DNA of 64,000 nucleotides from Glossina fuscipes. Lineage: Eukaryota; Arthropoda; Insecta; Diptera; Glossinidae. Position 1 is the first letter of the stretch. Each line of letters begins with the position of its first letter. Shown here piece by piece: positions 1-12,718 of the stretch. The notes below the pieces were generated by a model. The model made no database searches, was not told the DNA's origin, and saw only the letters and a list, made by a program, of their open reading frames with translations. The position numbers and the translations under genes are program-made. The DNA is taken from NCBI RefSeq assembly GCF_014805625.2, contig NW_023998417.1, forward strand, positions 5,543,722 through 5,607,721. Reading direction: 5' to 3'.

Positions 1-49
1 AATTGGAAACAACAAGAGAGAGATGATCGAGTAGAAAAACTAAGGTAGC
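1..49 (-). CDS. syd-1: syd-1 exon 9 (partial at window edge)
   Basis: Acceptor CTCCTTTTAG, then [16 protein letters not shown], the next RhoGAP helix, cut by the left edge of the window. The remainder of the domain and the C-terminal tail lie outside. Confidence 0.9.
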
Positions 50-3000
50 CTAAAAGGAGGAAAGATACAAAGAAATCTCAAATGAAAAATCAAAGAATGA
101 AACTATATCAGACATACCCTATTTGCCCGCGGTAGGCAGTCTAATATGCTTAACATAAGTTTGGCATTACCCTCGGGATCGTCCGGTAAGCAAACAGCTA
201 TAAGAAAATAAGTTTTAATTCACATATAAATTATGGAAACCTGAAGACAAGAAGACGTTCGTACCAAGAGCGTCAACAGTCATTTGGAAGAGGCATCGTG
301 TAAATAATGGTTCAGGCAGTTCTCGAAGGTAATCCTTTAGAACTCCAGTTATAACGTTAATATCAGGAACATGTTCTGGACTCAATTCCACGGCGCGACT
401 GTTCCGCTCGAAAGCCTCTCGCAATAAGCGCTTCTTCGTTGCTGACCCACATAGGCGGTACAGTCCAATAATATCGAGACCTCGTCGTTCAACTTCTTCG
501 ACACAACGACGCAATACAATGGGCACCGGAGCGGTACCGGGTGCACCTTTCGATTCGCGATTTACAACAGTTTCAAGATCAGCACCAAATAAAGTCGGAT
601 AACCAGCGCGTAAGCTTGGTAATCCGCGCCGTTTATATAGAGCAATGGGATCAGTATGCCTCATACGTATATAAATTGTACCTCGCGGCTCAACTTTCAG
701 AGCTAATTGGTGTAAAGGCGACTGGCGAAGTATTGTCGATAAAGAAATCGCTCCACGATAACACAACTTATGACGGTGTTGTGGATCCCACGAATATACT
801 AACACGTCCAATTGCTTATTTCCTACTAAATCTAACTCAAACGATTCATCCCAATCGAATTGTAAGTCGCCCGAACGGACTACAGTTCGAGCTTTGTGTA
901 CCCGATCGCACTCAATTACACAGTAAAGATCTCGTGTTATTCCAGCGGACCCGTGTGGTCCACCGCCGACGTGCTGTGCACCCAGTTCAGGAGTAGAACG
1001 TAGGCCACGGCCCGCAAGCAGATGAATCCACAACATACCCGACACTCCACCTATATCAACTATCGGTTTATCCAGCTTGTACTTTGAAAATTCAGCCGGA
1101 TTAATGTCAATCTGACGATGAGCACGCGGTAGAGTGGCGCTGGGCGTGGGTGCTGGACTTTGATGGCCGGCTGTGCTTATAATACTCCCACTTGGACTTG
1201 CAGGCCCAGCTGATAATTCAAGCAATTGTCGCATTCGACGTATACTGGGCGAGCGAATAGAGGCAGGACCACCAATGTGTTGTGAAGACATTGAACGTAC
1301 TGGTAGAGCTGAAATGGGCCTCGGTATACCCAAGTGGCGATCCAATGTACCGGTGCCCAATAAACCAGTGCGACTTGAGTAAATATTCTCCGTCTGTAAA
1401 GTAGAAAATTTGTATTGCTTTAGGAATCGATTTAAAAATTGGAAAAAACTTACATTTCGTAGAGCGTCGTGTATGTTCTCTGCGCTGCAAGAGAAGCGAT
1501 GCGATCGTGGTTGGCTGAGAAGGTCGCGTGTTATACGCATTTGTTCAGCAATTGCTGAACTGCTTGGGGCTCTTCGGAGCCATGCACGATACTCGTCTGT
1601 AGAAAACATTGATGGACTGGCAGTAACCCGTGACCTTAAGTCACGATCTCTTCGTGCATTAAACTCTGGTGCCGAAATATTACCGTCCGTGTCGTCCATT
1701 ATTCGATCGCCTATTCTTGACCGTATGGTTTGAAGACGAACACCAGGTCGATCACGTGGCAGTGAATTGAATTTAGCCATATCTGGACCTCCACCTAGCA
1801 CGCTCGTGCCCGCAGCGGTCGCGCCACGAGGCATACTACCAACCGCAGGTCTATTATAATAGTAATATGTAGGTCGAGGTCCAACTGTAGCTTCTGTGTC
1901 ACTTGAGTAGTCCAGATTCGGCCTAGAGCGCCGTTGTAATGGTTGTGCAGCGCTTGGCCCATATTTTGTTGCAGAACGTGAATCGTAACGACCGTAACGT
2001 CCCAATGTGCCACCAACAGCCATATGAGGAGGACCTCCCGCACTGCTTGGCTTCAGGCTGGAGCGTAGCAGAGAAGAATGTCGCCCTAATGAGTTTGAAT
2101 AATCGGCATATTCTATGCGAGGTAAGTGCTGATCTGAACCAGAACGTGGAAAACGGAAATGCGATATACCTGAACCGGATAAACGCCTTGAAGGTCCGCC
2201 AGGATAAAAAGAGTGCACCTTTTCAGCAAGGCTTTCAAGTGTGCCGGCGTTCTTATAGTATGCATGTGACGGAGCGAACGCATGACTCTTTGGTTGTTCA
2301 GTGATTACAGATGGCGGTGGTGCTGGTGGTTTATAGCCCCAACTAGTAGATTCTACGCTTGGTCGTGTATTATAATACATATCCAATTGCTCTGATTGTG
2401 GACTATAATTATTAAGCCCTAATCCAAGTCGTGATTCAGACATTTCACGTCCATCACCTGTTTGTAAAGAAAAAGAAAACCAACGTTAAGACATCACAAA
2501 GCGGCGATATTTCGAAATACCTGTACGTCTTTCGCGTGATGGTCGAGGCCTTGGTACATGATCTGGCTCATCTAGATCTTCATCACGAAGATCCCGTTTA
2601 ATGACAACAACCGGAGGTGGTTTCTGTTCTGGTCGAGAAAGCGTAGGTGGCCCAGGTGATCCGGTACCTCGATTTCCGCGGCGTTGTCGAATAGCTAAAA
2701 CCAAACGCCGGGGAATTGACATAATGATGACAACATCATCTAGTGACATGTGAGTAACATCAACCAAATTAACTGCCAATATTTCATCTCCAACCTATAA
2801 AAGGCATAATTAATTTCATGTGTTAATCACATTTATTGCTTTTGGCTGTCTGCTTTTTTACCTTTAAACAACCACTAGTATAAACAGGCGACTCTAATGC
2901 TATACGAGAAACAAATACGCCATCTGTGCGATCTGCACCATTTCCCTCGCGTATATACAAACCCAAAGTCTGTCCAGGTCGTTTTACTATTTCCACTAGC

Positions 3001-3786
3001 TATACGAAATGATTAAAGAGAAAAAGTTTTTGAGAAAAGCTAAAAATATATATAGACATGAAAATTATACCTGCACTGTATGACGTGCATCACCTTTCGC
3101 CATCAACTTCTGGGCTGCTTCTACGGCATGTTTTCCACCTATACAACGGGGCTCCAAAATACGTACAATCATTTCACCACGCCTATCGACCGCCTAAGAA
3201 AATAGATGATATAAGCAACAACAGTGATAGTCAAATGGCGTTACAATGGCGTAAGGTAAAGTACCTCCAAAGCGGCCGCAGTATTGGGATCATGATCATT
3301 CTCAACAGCTTCTATCTGGCGAAATATTTCCGAACTAATGCCGGATACCTTACGAAAATCGCCTTGCAACAATACCGGCTCTTTGGCGCTACCTTGTCTC
3401 TGTTGCTGTTGATGTTGCTGTTGCTGTTGTTGTGACTGCTGTTGTTGTTGCTGTTGTTGCTGATGCTGCTGTTGGTTTCCCATTGATTGCATTTGATTTG
3501 ACGGCAATGGTCCGGGCGGTGCACGCCCCGGACTAGCCGTAACATCAGGAACGGATCTTCCATTTTCCTGAAATATTGAAATTATTTTCAGAAAATGAAA
3601 AAATTTTTCAAATTTTTTTTTGTTTTTTTTTTTTTTTTTTTGGGTTAAAGTTAAACTGAAGTTAAAGCACACACTTTATGATTATTTATCTACAAATAAG
3701 TTACAATTTCTAAAATTGTAAAAGTAGCTCACCTTAACGCCAGTGTTTCTGGTCAAAAAGCAGCCAGTGCTTGCGTTGTCGCACAT
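1..3786 (-). CDS. syd-1: Syd-1 / RhoGAP100F, presynaptic PDZ-C2-RhoGAP protein (3' part cut by window edge)
   Basis: Synaptic scaffold and Rho-family GTPase-activating protein; fly Syd-1 helps assemble the presynaptic active zone (family knowledge). Joined coding exons on the minus strand: 3786-3733, 3567-3265, 3193-3071, 2999-2862, 2794-2521, 2457-1454, 1393-265, 197-118 and 49-1. All junctions are GT-AG and every phase matches, giving 1051 residues before the edge. Order: Q/H-rich linker (about residues 45-80), PDZ (about 161-245, with [15 protein letters not shown]), a long Ser/Pro/Arg/Tyr-rich linker, C2 (about 749-880), RhoGAP (from about 901, with arginine finger in GLYRLCGS near residue 945 and the LRELPEPLF motif). 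ATG 3786 is the first Met: an in-frame TGA lies 36 nt upstream with no AG between them. The C-terminus lies outside the window. An alternative first exon is at 16329-16415. Identity is secure; exact ends of exons were placed by eye. Confidence 0.93.
118..197 (-). CDS. syd-1: syd-1 exon 8, RhoGAP core
   Basis: 80 nt. With the split codon it reads [20 protein letters not shown], then CLPRANR, typical of the middle of this RhoGAP domain. Acceptor TTCTTATAG, donor GTATGT in phase 0. Confidence 0.92.
265..1393 (-). CDS. syd-1: syd-1 exon 7, C2 domain and start of RhoGAP
   Basis: Starts [10 protein letters not shown]. The C2 domain spans [11 protein letters not shown] through YIRMRHTD. RhoGAP begins near FGADLETVV and carries the catalytic arginine of GLYRLCGS and the [13 protein letters not shown] helix. 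Donor placed at CTTG|GTACGA (phase 1) because the next exon then continues [11 protein letters not shown], the family sequence. Reading on past the donor gives unrelated residues. Confidence 0.93.
1394..1453 (-). other. syd-1: 60-nt in-frame, stop-free intron of syd-1
   Basis: GTAAGT...TTTACAG, exactly 20 codons long, inserted in phase 0 with no stop codon. Retention would insert a hydrophobic/basic 20-residue peptide between ALRN and TENIY without changing frame. Its AT-rich codons differ from the flanking coding sequence, so it is read here as an intron. Confidence 0.8.
1454..2457 (-). CDS. syd-1: syd-1 exon 6, long Ser/Arg/Tyr-rich linker
   Basis: Begins GT-GAT-GGA ([14 protein letters not shown]) and encodes about 335 residues of low-order linker between PDZ and C2, rich in Ser, Pro, Arg and Tyr. 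Ends in phase 0 at ALRN before a 60-nt intron (1394-1453) that has no stop codon. A continuous open frame across the intron therefore exists but adds 20 AT-encoded residues not expected in the family. Confidence 0.9.
2521..2794 (-). CDS. syd-1: syd-1 exon 5, PDZ C-terminal half and linker
   Basis: Starts in phase 0 with [20 protein letters not shown], the conserved second half of the PDZ fold, then a basic/proline-rich linker ([16 protein letters not shown]). Ends in phase 1 (G|GTATTT); the split Gly codon is completed by the next exon. Confidence 0.92.
2862..2999 (-). CDS. syd-1: syd-1 exon 4, PDZ N-terminal half
   Basis: 46 codons in phase 0: [20 protein letters not shown], then a segment ending [10 protein letters not shown]. 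The LGLYI stretch occupies the usual GLGF carboxylate-binding-loop position of a PDZ domain. Too short for automatic ORF detection. Acceptor CGTATAG, donor GTAAAA. Confidence 0.9.
3071..3193 (-). CDS. syd-1: syd-1 exon 3, pre-PDZ
   Basis: 41 codons, phase 0 at both ends, [17 protein letters not shown] to ARHTVQ. It leads directly into the PDZ domain encoded by the next exon. Acceptor TTCTTAG, donor GTATAA. Confidence 0.9.
3265..3567 (-). CDS. syd-1: syd-1 common exon 2 (polyglutamine segment)
   Basis: 101 codons, phase 0 at both ends, from [19 protein letters not shown] to NTAAALE. It contains an interrupted Gln/His tract (genomic about 3394-3474) written with mixed CAG/CAA codons. The 3' part ([20 protein letters not shown]) leads into the PDZ region. 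Acceptor TTTCAG; donor GTACTT. Confidence 0.9.
3733..3786 (-). CDS. syd-1: syd-1 proximal alternative first coding exon
   Basis: Encodes [18 protein letters not shown] (18 codons) and ends at a GTGAGC donor in phase 0. An in-frame TGA upstream with no intervening AG excludes an internal-exon reading, so this ATG starts a protein. The -3 base is T, a weak initiation context. It joins the exon starting ENGRSVPDV after a 165-nt intron. Confidence 0.72.
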
Positions 3787-5914
3787 TAATCGTTTTATTG
3801 TGTAACAAAATCGGGCAAGATTTCAAAGAACGCTTTTCAATAAATATTTGATAATTGAATTTAACAATAACGTCAATACACAAGATACGCTAAAGTACGT
3901 ATACACATTGAACGAAAGCTTTGTTGAAACTTTAACTTTTCGAGATAGCTCTTCTTTAATGCTTATGTATAAGCATATAAGCAAGATATTTAGACAAATC
4001 GATTGTTTTTTTTTTTTTTTTTCTATTTTCTTTTTCTTCTTCTTTATTTATTTATTTATTTATTTTTTAGGACGGATTTGTTCCTATAAATTAAGAAGTG
4101 GAGAAACCTTAACATTTTGTTATGGAAATTTATACATGATTTGATCTTTGAATATTATTCTATGCAAAGTGTGACACAATGCCTTAAGGTTGAAAAACTT
4201 TGACTTTTTTTTTTAATGACCTTGGCAATGGTTTTGACCACAAAGAGATAAAACTTAACCACCCTGGTATTAGTGTATACAACTCTTCAATGTGTTTATC
4301 TCATGCCATGTTGGTCGCCAGAGCTCAAAGAACATAATAACAATCAATAGGCATTGGTTTTAAGCAAGCTTGCGAACATATCATACAAAAATATCGATAT
4401 GCTTATTGCATTGAACAATACCATGTAGCTTATGTATGAATGTAATTGTGTTGTAAAGCTTTTCAATACAATCATCAATTGCCTATCATTTACATTTACA
4501 GAATGATAAAGTCAGACAATCGTCCAAAAAATGACCTACAAAGAGCATGTCATGTATCAAGCAGGCATCATGTTGCAATTGCTTTAAATTGAATTGAATT
4601 GAATTGAATAAATAAATTAAATAGTTACCCCCACGGAGACTCGGTATTAAGAATTTACATAAAAATGAAAACATTCTGCTGCTGCTTGTCTTACTTTTCT
4701 GTAAAAAACATTTTAATATGAAAATTAATTGCCCCTTGAAGAGCGTAGCCCAAAACCATGAACTAGAGAGGGTATGAGGAACTTTTCAAATCGAAAACTT
4801 TGAATGTTAATAAACAGGATTTGCTTCTCTCCTCGGCTTCATCAAATTGAAACCTCTTATACCCAGCTAAGAATAGATAAACAAATCATTTTTAATCTAA
4901 TATTGAATTGATTAAGAAGAAGAGCTTCTTCCTAGCTACAAAATATGTCCTAAAGCATTGAGTGCGTAGCAACTAAGAAAAAAAGATGAACAATACAACT
5001 CGACAAATTCTCTTTTTTCTCTCTTTGAATCTGTTTAATGTTATTTATATAAAACCATGCTGAACGGGTAGCGAGGTACAGTGAAAATCAACCCATCTTA
5101 GATAGTGATACCTACGTTTCTTCATTAATAATTAGCAAGTTCCAAGTACCTTCTTATTATCTCTCTATTAGTAATCAAAATTACTCTAGGACCCTGTGAA
5201 CTTCAAAATTATCCTTACTTTCGACAATAAAATCATGCAAACTCTTTAGCTCTTCTCACAAGTTTAATAATAACATTTAAGTCTCATAGATTTGTTAATG
5301 AAAGAATATTAAAAATATCTTCTTTTTTTTTTTTATTAACACTCACGTATAATAAACACATACATCATCATATCATCACACTATATGACTCACATTTCGT
5401 AGAATAACACTATTTTTTTTTTATTATTTTTTTATTTGATTAATAGAATAAATAACAATTTCTTATCTGTTTATTTTTATATACTTTTTTTTTTTTATAT
5501 CTCTAAGGCATGCATCACTCACTCACATAATCATAGAAAATTAATTGACAATTTTTTCCATTTAAAATATATTTTTTTCATTTATTTTATATGGTAAAAG
5601 ATACGTTGATGAAAAAAAAAAATCCATTTACAACTTTTACTATTCGATTACTATTCTCCTCTATACTACGTTTGCTGTGGTACCACGCAACCCATACACA
5701 AGCACATTTATTTATATATATGTATACATATATATATATAGACATATATATAAATATATTCATATATATATATATACCTATAAATATGTATAAATATATA
5801 TATAAATATATGTATATATATGCGCACTCACATTCAGTTGATGTACATGAACTACAATATATTATCCTTTGTATCCTTTTGCCATTTGTTTTACTACTAC
5901 TTTTCACTAAACTA

Positions 5915-5970
<56 letters not shown>

Positions 5971-6548
5971 TTTATACGAATAAAATAGAGACCGTACTCT
6001 GTATATAAATCGTACGCATAAGCGAGCGAACGCACCGCTTTACGTAACAACAACAACGAACTGTCGCACTCCGTTCAACTTTTCACATTGAAAAGCATTG
6101 AGAAAAACATAGAGTTTGACAAGACATAATGGATAGAAAAGAAACAGGACAAAAATAGAGCAAGGCTTCCAATTACAGGGAGCAGGAGCAAAAGCTCTCT
6201 ATAGCTCTGTATGTTCATCTAACGCATACAAATGGACAAAAATTTTAAAGAGAGTAAAGAGTGTGTAGAGTTTTCAGAAAAATTCTTTCTACGTTTGAGT
6301 TAACGTTATGTATACACAAATGTGTACACATACGTATAAATATATATATATAAAAACTCGTACATATATATGTATATATTTATATATATATATATATATA
6401 TATGCGTGTATATGTTTTGTATGAGAGCATTTTGTTAACAGTTGATGGTTTATTTGTTTCCTTACAACATTAATTCAAATGTCCATACGTATGTACGTAT
6501 GTATGTAAAGCAGTGTATATGATGAATTTTTATAGTAGCTTCACACAT

Positions 6549-6585
<37 letters not shown>

Positions 6586-7241
6586 GTATATATGAACATA
6601 CACGTATGTGAAACATAATATATGCGATGAATTTTTGTAGTAGCTTTACGCATACATATATACATACATACCTATGCCTAGTTTATATTTATGTAAACAT
6701 GTTCTCTAATACTATTATATATGGTATTGAAATATTGCTGCCTTTTACGTATGTGAAGGCATATTCACATATATAGCACACAACAAAAACTTGAGTTAGG
6801 TTATGTTCTTTAACCAACAAAAACCAAAGGAGAATAAAAAAAAAAAAAAAAGAAAAAAACTAATCTAAATTTATGGAATTTAAATATATTCAGATTTTTA
6901 TTAGAAATGGCAAACGCTTTATGTATGTAGTACATATATGTATATATATACATACATATATATATATAATAAATATTTTTTTTTTTTTGTTTTTAGATGC
7001 TCAAAAATCTATGTAAACCGTATGTGAAGGAGTATGAGACGAAACGCTTGAAATCATGACATCAAAGCGAATACACGATTTTGTCGATATGGGTCATTTT
7101 TTGTGTGCCTTTATTGTAATTGAAAAAGAAAAGCATCAAAAACGAGATGAAAAAGAAAGGTAAGTGATTTCTTTTACACATCAAACAGAGATCTTTGTTC
7201 AGATATAAAATTATATGATGAAAAAGGAAAAATTAAAAATC

Positions 7242-7289
<48 letters not shown>

Positions 7290-10200
7290 GTAATAATCAT
7301 TTCATATTACCTTTCAAAGTCGTTTGAAAAAAATTCCATTTTTAAAAATCATTTCTCAGTGTCCTTCCGATTTCATTCACTCTTCTTATTGGTCTCTAAT
7401 TTTCCGAGTTCATATTCTTTCGGTTTAATCGAAATTGAACGCTAAATATCTTAAGAGAATAAATCTGGAATCCTTCAATCGCCTTATAACGAAAATGGAA
7501 CGATAAATGAGTTAGTTTCTTTAATCATTTGAATAAAATTTAGTTTTATTAAAAGTTTTCCAGTCCATCGGTTACTCTAGCTGAAAAGCATATCGCTAGA
7601 TCTATATCAAACATTGAAACAAGCAATTGAAAAATTGCAGGACCTTGGTCAATTTCGCGACATTTCAACATGGCTAAAAGCCGAACTGAATTTTTTCTTG
7701 TACAAATTCACCCTAGATCTGCCAAGCAATAAAACAATGCACGGTTAGGTAAAAGTTCCATTCATTATCTAAGAATCAAACAAACGGTTGTAAAGTAAAT
7801 CCGCGCAGAGTCAAAGAAAGTATGTGCGCCTAAGTCCCACAGCTTAGATATGCAAACAATGGTCCGCAAATGTCCGCTGTAAACCTCAAACCCATTAGAA
7901 ATAATATTTAATGTGGCTTTTTGTACTCAAGATGCCCTTGCAAAGCAAAAACGGCTTTAAATGACTTTGAACTAATTACTTCGGGACATACGATTGATTT
8001 AATCACCCAATAAAACAAAAAAATATCTCAAATCAATATTAATCTGCCTACTACTAATACATATACATGGTACATAAATTTGCCCATCTCAGTACCAGAA
8101 TCGAATTTCACCCTACCCAGTTAAGCTATGAAATTTATTACCAACCTTATGGACACTCTAAGAAAGGGACGAAGGAATTATGGTTAGTTGAAAAATTCAT
8201 GTCCTTTGGAATACCCAATGCATACGCATATCTAAATCCATATCCATCGTTCACAGTTGCAATAGACAGAAGAGATCGATCTAAGGGCGGTCGTACAAGG
8301 ATTAAAAAGATAATGTATTATAATATGTAAGTTAAGACAGGAAAACATCATCCGAGCTAAAAGAAAGACGACTTTACCCACGTCCCCAAAAATTTGAAAT
8401 CTGGTTTCATCGGGCGGAAAAATTAGTTTGTCTAGAATTGAAAAAATCAAACATTTGCTCTGACTAGTTGAGGAAATTCAAAGCTACAGAAGCATTGGCA
8501 GCATTATCTTATTATTATTGTGACTCTAAAGCTCATGCTTCATGCAGTCCGCCTTTGCTAAGTTATTTCGAATATTTTCGAATGTCTCGTAGGTAAGTCC
8601 ACTTAAACTGAAAATTTAAATTCCCTGAATAGCTTACAAAGCACCATTCCTTGTAATAAAATCAAGTAATATTTTACATCCAAACGGATATGGATAAGTA
8701 ATTTGGATAATTTGTCATGCGCATTTAATTGAGTGTGCGTGTAAAGAGAGAATGATGAAAATGTGAGAACTTTCTTTAATTTTTTTTTCTAATTCACTTT
8801 ATGGCACATTTAACACATTCTCTACACACAGTTTGTGCCTCATGCATATATTATTTCCTTTCATCATCTAGCACTTAGAAGAAGGACGGACGTAACGCAA
8901 CAAAAATTGAAGGAAAGTTTTTTACTTTAAAGTAAATTTCAATTATTATGCGTTTACACTTTAACTTAATATTTGTTGCCCCAAGTAAGAGAAGCACTTA
9001 TTGTATTATACGCATCTGAGAATCTAGAACACTTGGATTATAATTATACTGCTCAATTTAATAATGTCTATTCAGGTATCAGTCAGAAAAGGTTTATATA
9101 GGTTTATAAAGAGAAGATCGTTTTTTTTTTTTTTTTTTTGCAAGAAATTGCCTTAAAAACAAAACTATAAAAGCATTTGTGAAAATCCGAAACTTTAATG
9201 CGAGTGCATAGCATTCTTTGTTCTTCTCACATACCTCGCGCCCCCTTGACCCCTCCCCCTCCCACACGCGCACACAAAGTGGTTCCGATATATTATAAAT
9301 TATTGATTCAATAAAAGACGAAATATCTTTCAGGCCGTCCTATTATATGTGTTACATCTTCAGTTAGTCGAACTCCTAAAATCTACATATTATGGTAAAA
9401 ATTTAGACTTGGCGGTACATTCACAAACAGGGAAAGCCGATTGTCAAATATTTTAAATCATTCAAATTATTTGCCATATATTTACCCCATTTAAACCATC
9501 GTTTAATATCACTCTGCTTCTATTTCCGTCAGAATCTACCACAATTTACAAATTTGTTTCGCGAAATAAAAGGTTATTTTCGATGAAAAGGTATATGGGT
9601 AGCGATCGCAAAGTTCGACCTATGTACTCCAAATCAATTGTCAACTGAATACCTCGTACAAATTTTCATTATAAAATATCAAAATTCATGCGAAATTAAA
9701 CAATCCCCTGATTAAATAAGCGGCTACACCTTACGACAATTATATCTGATTCCATCCTTTAAGAACAACTTTACACTTCACAAACAATGTAACACTTCTC
9801 TAACATAGCGATGTCAATTATCTTTTATACAAAATTTTCTCAATAACCCTAAAATATGCTTCAATCTGACCAAAGATTTCAAAAAAATCACGGAAAGCGT
9901 ATTCTTTTGAGATTTCCAAAGAGATAATCATTGTTGAAGGGTAGATCTGAAGAATTCGATGAGTGGAGTAATAACTCGAACTTCAATTTATGCACTTTTA
10001 CCGCTACAGTCGTCATTCGCTTTTCTTCCATTCTTAGCTAACATGGCACAAGCACTTTCACTTAGCCATATTCTCATGTCTTTACATAGCTCCTTAATAT
10101 CTTTACAATGCCGTTTATTATTTCGTATAACACGTTTTTTCGATTATCGAGAATGATTTGTGGCATGGATTTAATGTTTTCTTCTGGTATGTTCATCTTC

Positions 10201-10444
10201 TCCTTTGGGCTTTCGTTCCACTCAACATAATCGTTGCGTGTACGACATCATTTTAATTGTTGTTTTTGGGAAGAAACAGAGTTGCCATAAAACTTGTTAA
10301 GCCAATGCTAACTTTAAGGAGTAGTGTTTCTCCCATCAAAGCAATGCAAATTTACATTTTTCCAATGCTTTTTATTCTTATTATACAACTACCGCAATGC
10401 AAGCCAGAAACTGAAACTTTAGACTGACTAACACTACTATTGAC

Positions 10445-10480
<36 letters not shown>

Positions 10481-12682
10481 AACAATATAAGAAATTATAT
10501 AACCATCTGGGGCGCATTAATTAATTATTTACGTTACGTCAGCACGACGAAACCATTCATTGTATACTATATTTTGAATTTATATATAGCTATGTGCCTT
10601 ATTAAAAAACAGTATGTGTTTAATTGTAGTAATGTAATCAGCAAAATGATCAAAGCGATTCTTGCCTACTCAGCAAAAACTAAACGGACTAAACAGTAGA
10701 TAATCCATGGGGCAATGAGAGACTTTCAAATGAATAGATCGACGGCGTACAAGACGGTGTAGTACAAGAATTTTAAAAAGGTTGACCTACGAAGAAAGAT
10801 CCTTAACGCCCATTGGGAATTCCTTCGGGGAGGAAATCACAAATATAACGGAAATAACCTTAGTAAAATCTCTCCGACATGCAAAGAAATAATCGATCGA
10901 TGAGACATGAAGTTTTGACATCGCTTCCTAGATATATAGTATGAACTTTCTCATAGATAATTTTTATGTCTCTAGTCTAGGAGCTTATTGAGTGACATGA
11001 AATTGTTTTCTCAAAACCCTAAAGTGAATGATTGTTGCAAAAATAGTCCAAGTTTTGCATATTTATTTAATATGCCTATCGTTTTTTAGTCGTATAACAA
11101 CTTTTTCAAAGTCAAAGACTTTGCGAGGTAAGTGATTCTAAAAATGTTTTAAATAGCATGCGTTCCTTGGCTAAAACAAATCATTATCGTATCAAATTTT
11201 TAATCAAAATATATCGAAAGTTGCTTCTCCTACAAATTGAACGCAAAGAGACATTTAAAAGATAAACGGACCAGGTTTGTTTGCTTAGTACAATAAAAAG
11301 TGTTTTTACGAGTATAGCAGCATACGCCCTCTTCTCTTACAACAATTTGTGTAGAGTATAAAAATTTGATTTCTAGCATGAGATAAATAGAAGATGATTT
11401 AAATTTTAGTCAAAACTCTTAAGCAGAGAGGAGGAGAGAGGTCTATAAAAGTTTCCAAAATGAAAACTGCTTCCATCGACGACTATTTTATGCCTGCAGT
11501 AGTACGCAAAAGTGAAACATAATTGTTCCATAAGCTAGCTAAGTACAGTAAGTACAGTTATATATTTATTTGCAAAATGTTAAGCAAAAAGATTTGCATT
11601 TTCTTTTACTGATGATTTAAGAGCTTGATATTGTGGCACTTGCACTCAAAACAGTCAAAATAATCGTTGCCCTGTTAGTTATTTTTTTTTTTTTTTTATA
11701 TAAGTACATCTTCTCCTTTCCTTTGAGAGCATGTAATTCAAATATCTTCTAAACGCTGATGGCTTTGTATCTTTTTGCAAATTTTCATTGTGTAGAAAAT
11801 TTATTAAAAACCCGCTTACCCCCTTTATTCCCTAAATTTTTTATATCTGGGGTTTTTTTGTTGTTTTTTTTTTTTTTTTTTTTTTTTGTTACTTTTCTGC
11901 TTTTGCGGTTAAGTTTTGCTTTTTTCTTATTATTTTTATTTTTCTTTTTTGATGTTCTTGTTGTTGTTATTGTTACTAATGTTGTTGATGTTGTTGGTTG
12001 TTTAATAATGTCTTGTTTACCACACAAAACAAATCTTCATTTTATTTCAACTTTAGATGCTTGTAAAGAACTTAATGCATTTGTGCACAGATTCAGAATA
12101 TACAAAAACAGGCACATAAACGCGTACAAACACAAAATGCAAAGTATGTCAAAAATCTAAACGAGCGAACGGAATACTTAGAAAGATAAATCAGAAACAA
12201 AAAAAAAAAAAAAACAAAAAAAAACGAAGTCAGAAAAACACAAATAAGCGAAACAAATGAGAAGTCACTCTACTAAACTTAAACGTGCGAATCACTTTTT
12301 ACGTATATTTCGAGAAATTTTCACAGTAAATTTTCTGAATAATTGGACTTAAATAATCTAACATTTTTCGAAGAAAGGATAGATAGGAAAAAGTAAAAGT
12401 ACTCTTTGGTAATAATAGTTAAATTTTTTTTTTTTTTTTGTAGAAAACAATACGAACTATGCTACTAAACGTAAATAGTTGAGCTTACGTTCTCTATATT
12501 ATTCTCGGTAAACTCTATAATTATTTAAAATGCATAGTTCTCGTTGAGTTATTAACTAAAAATGACGTGCATACCCGGTATAACCTCCATCCATTGATAA
12601 AAGCTATTAAGCTACCAACCACTACGACAATGCTGACATTCACATAATAGTCTCGGTATCTATGGTTTACTTGTTTGTTGTC

Positions 12683-12718
<36 letters not shown>

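Noticed and set aside
215..2443. A single 742-codon minus-strand gene starting MSESRLG
   Set aside because: It is two syd-1 exons fused through a stop-free 60-nt intron. It starts at an internal Met and runs past the true donor at 264; upstream exons give the PDZ half.
5587..6008. Overlapping Tyr/Ile-rich open frames on both strands
   Set aside because: They are translations of TATA microsatellites.
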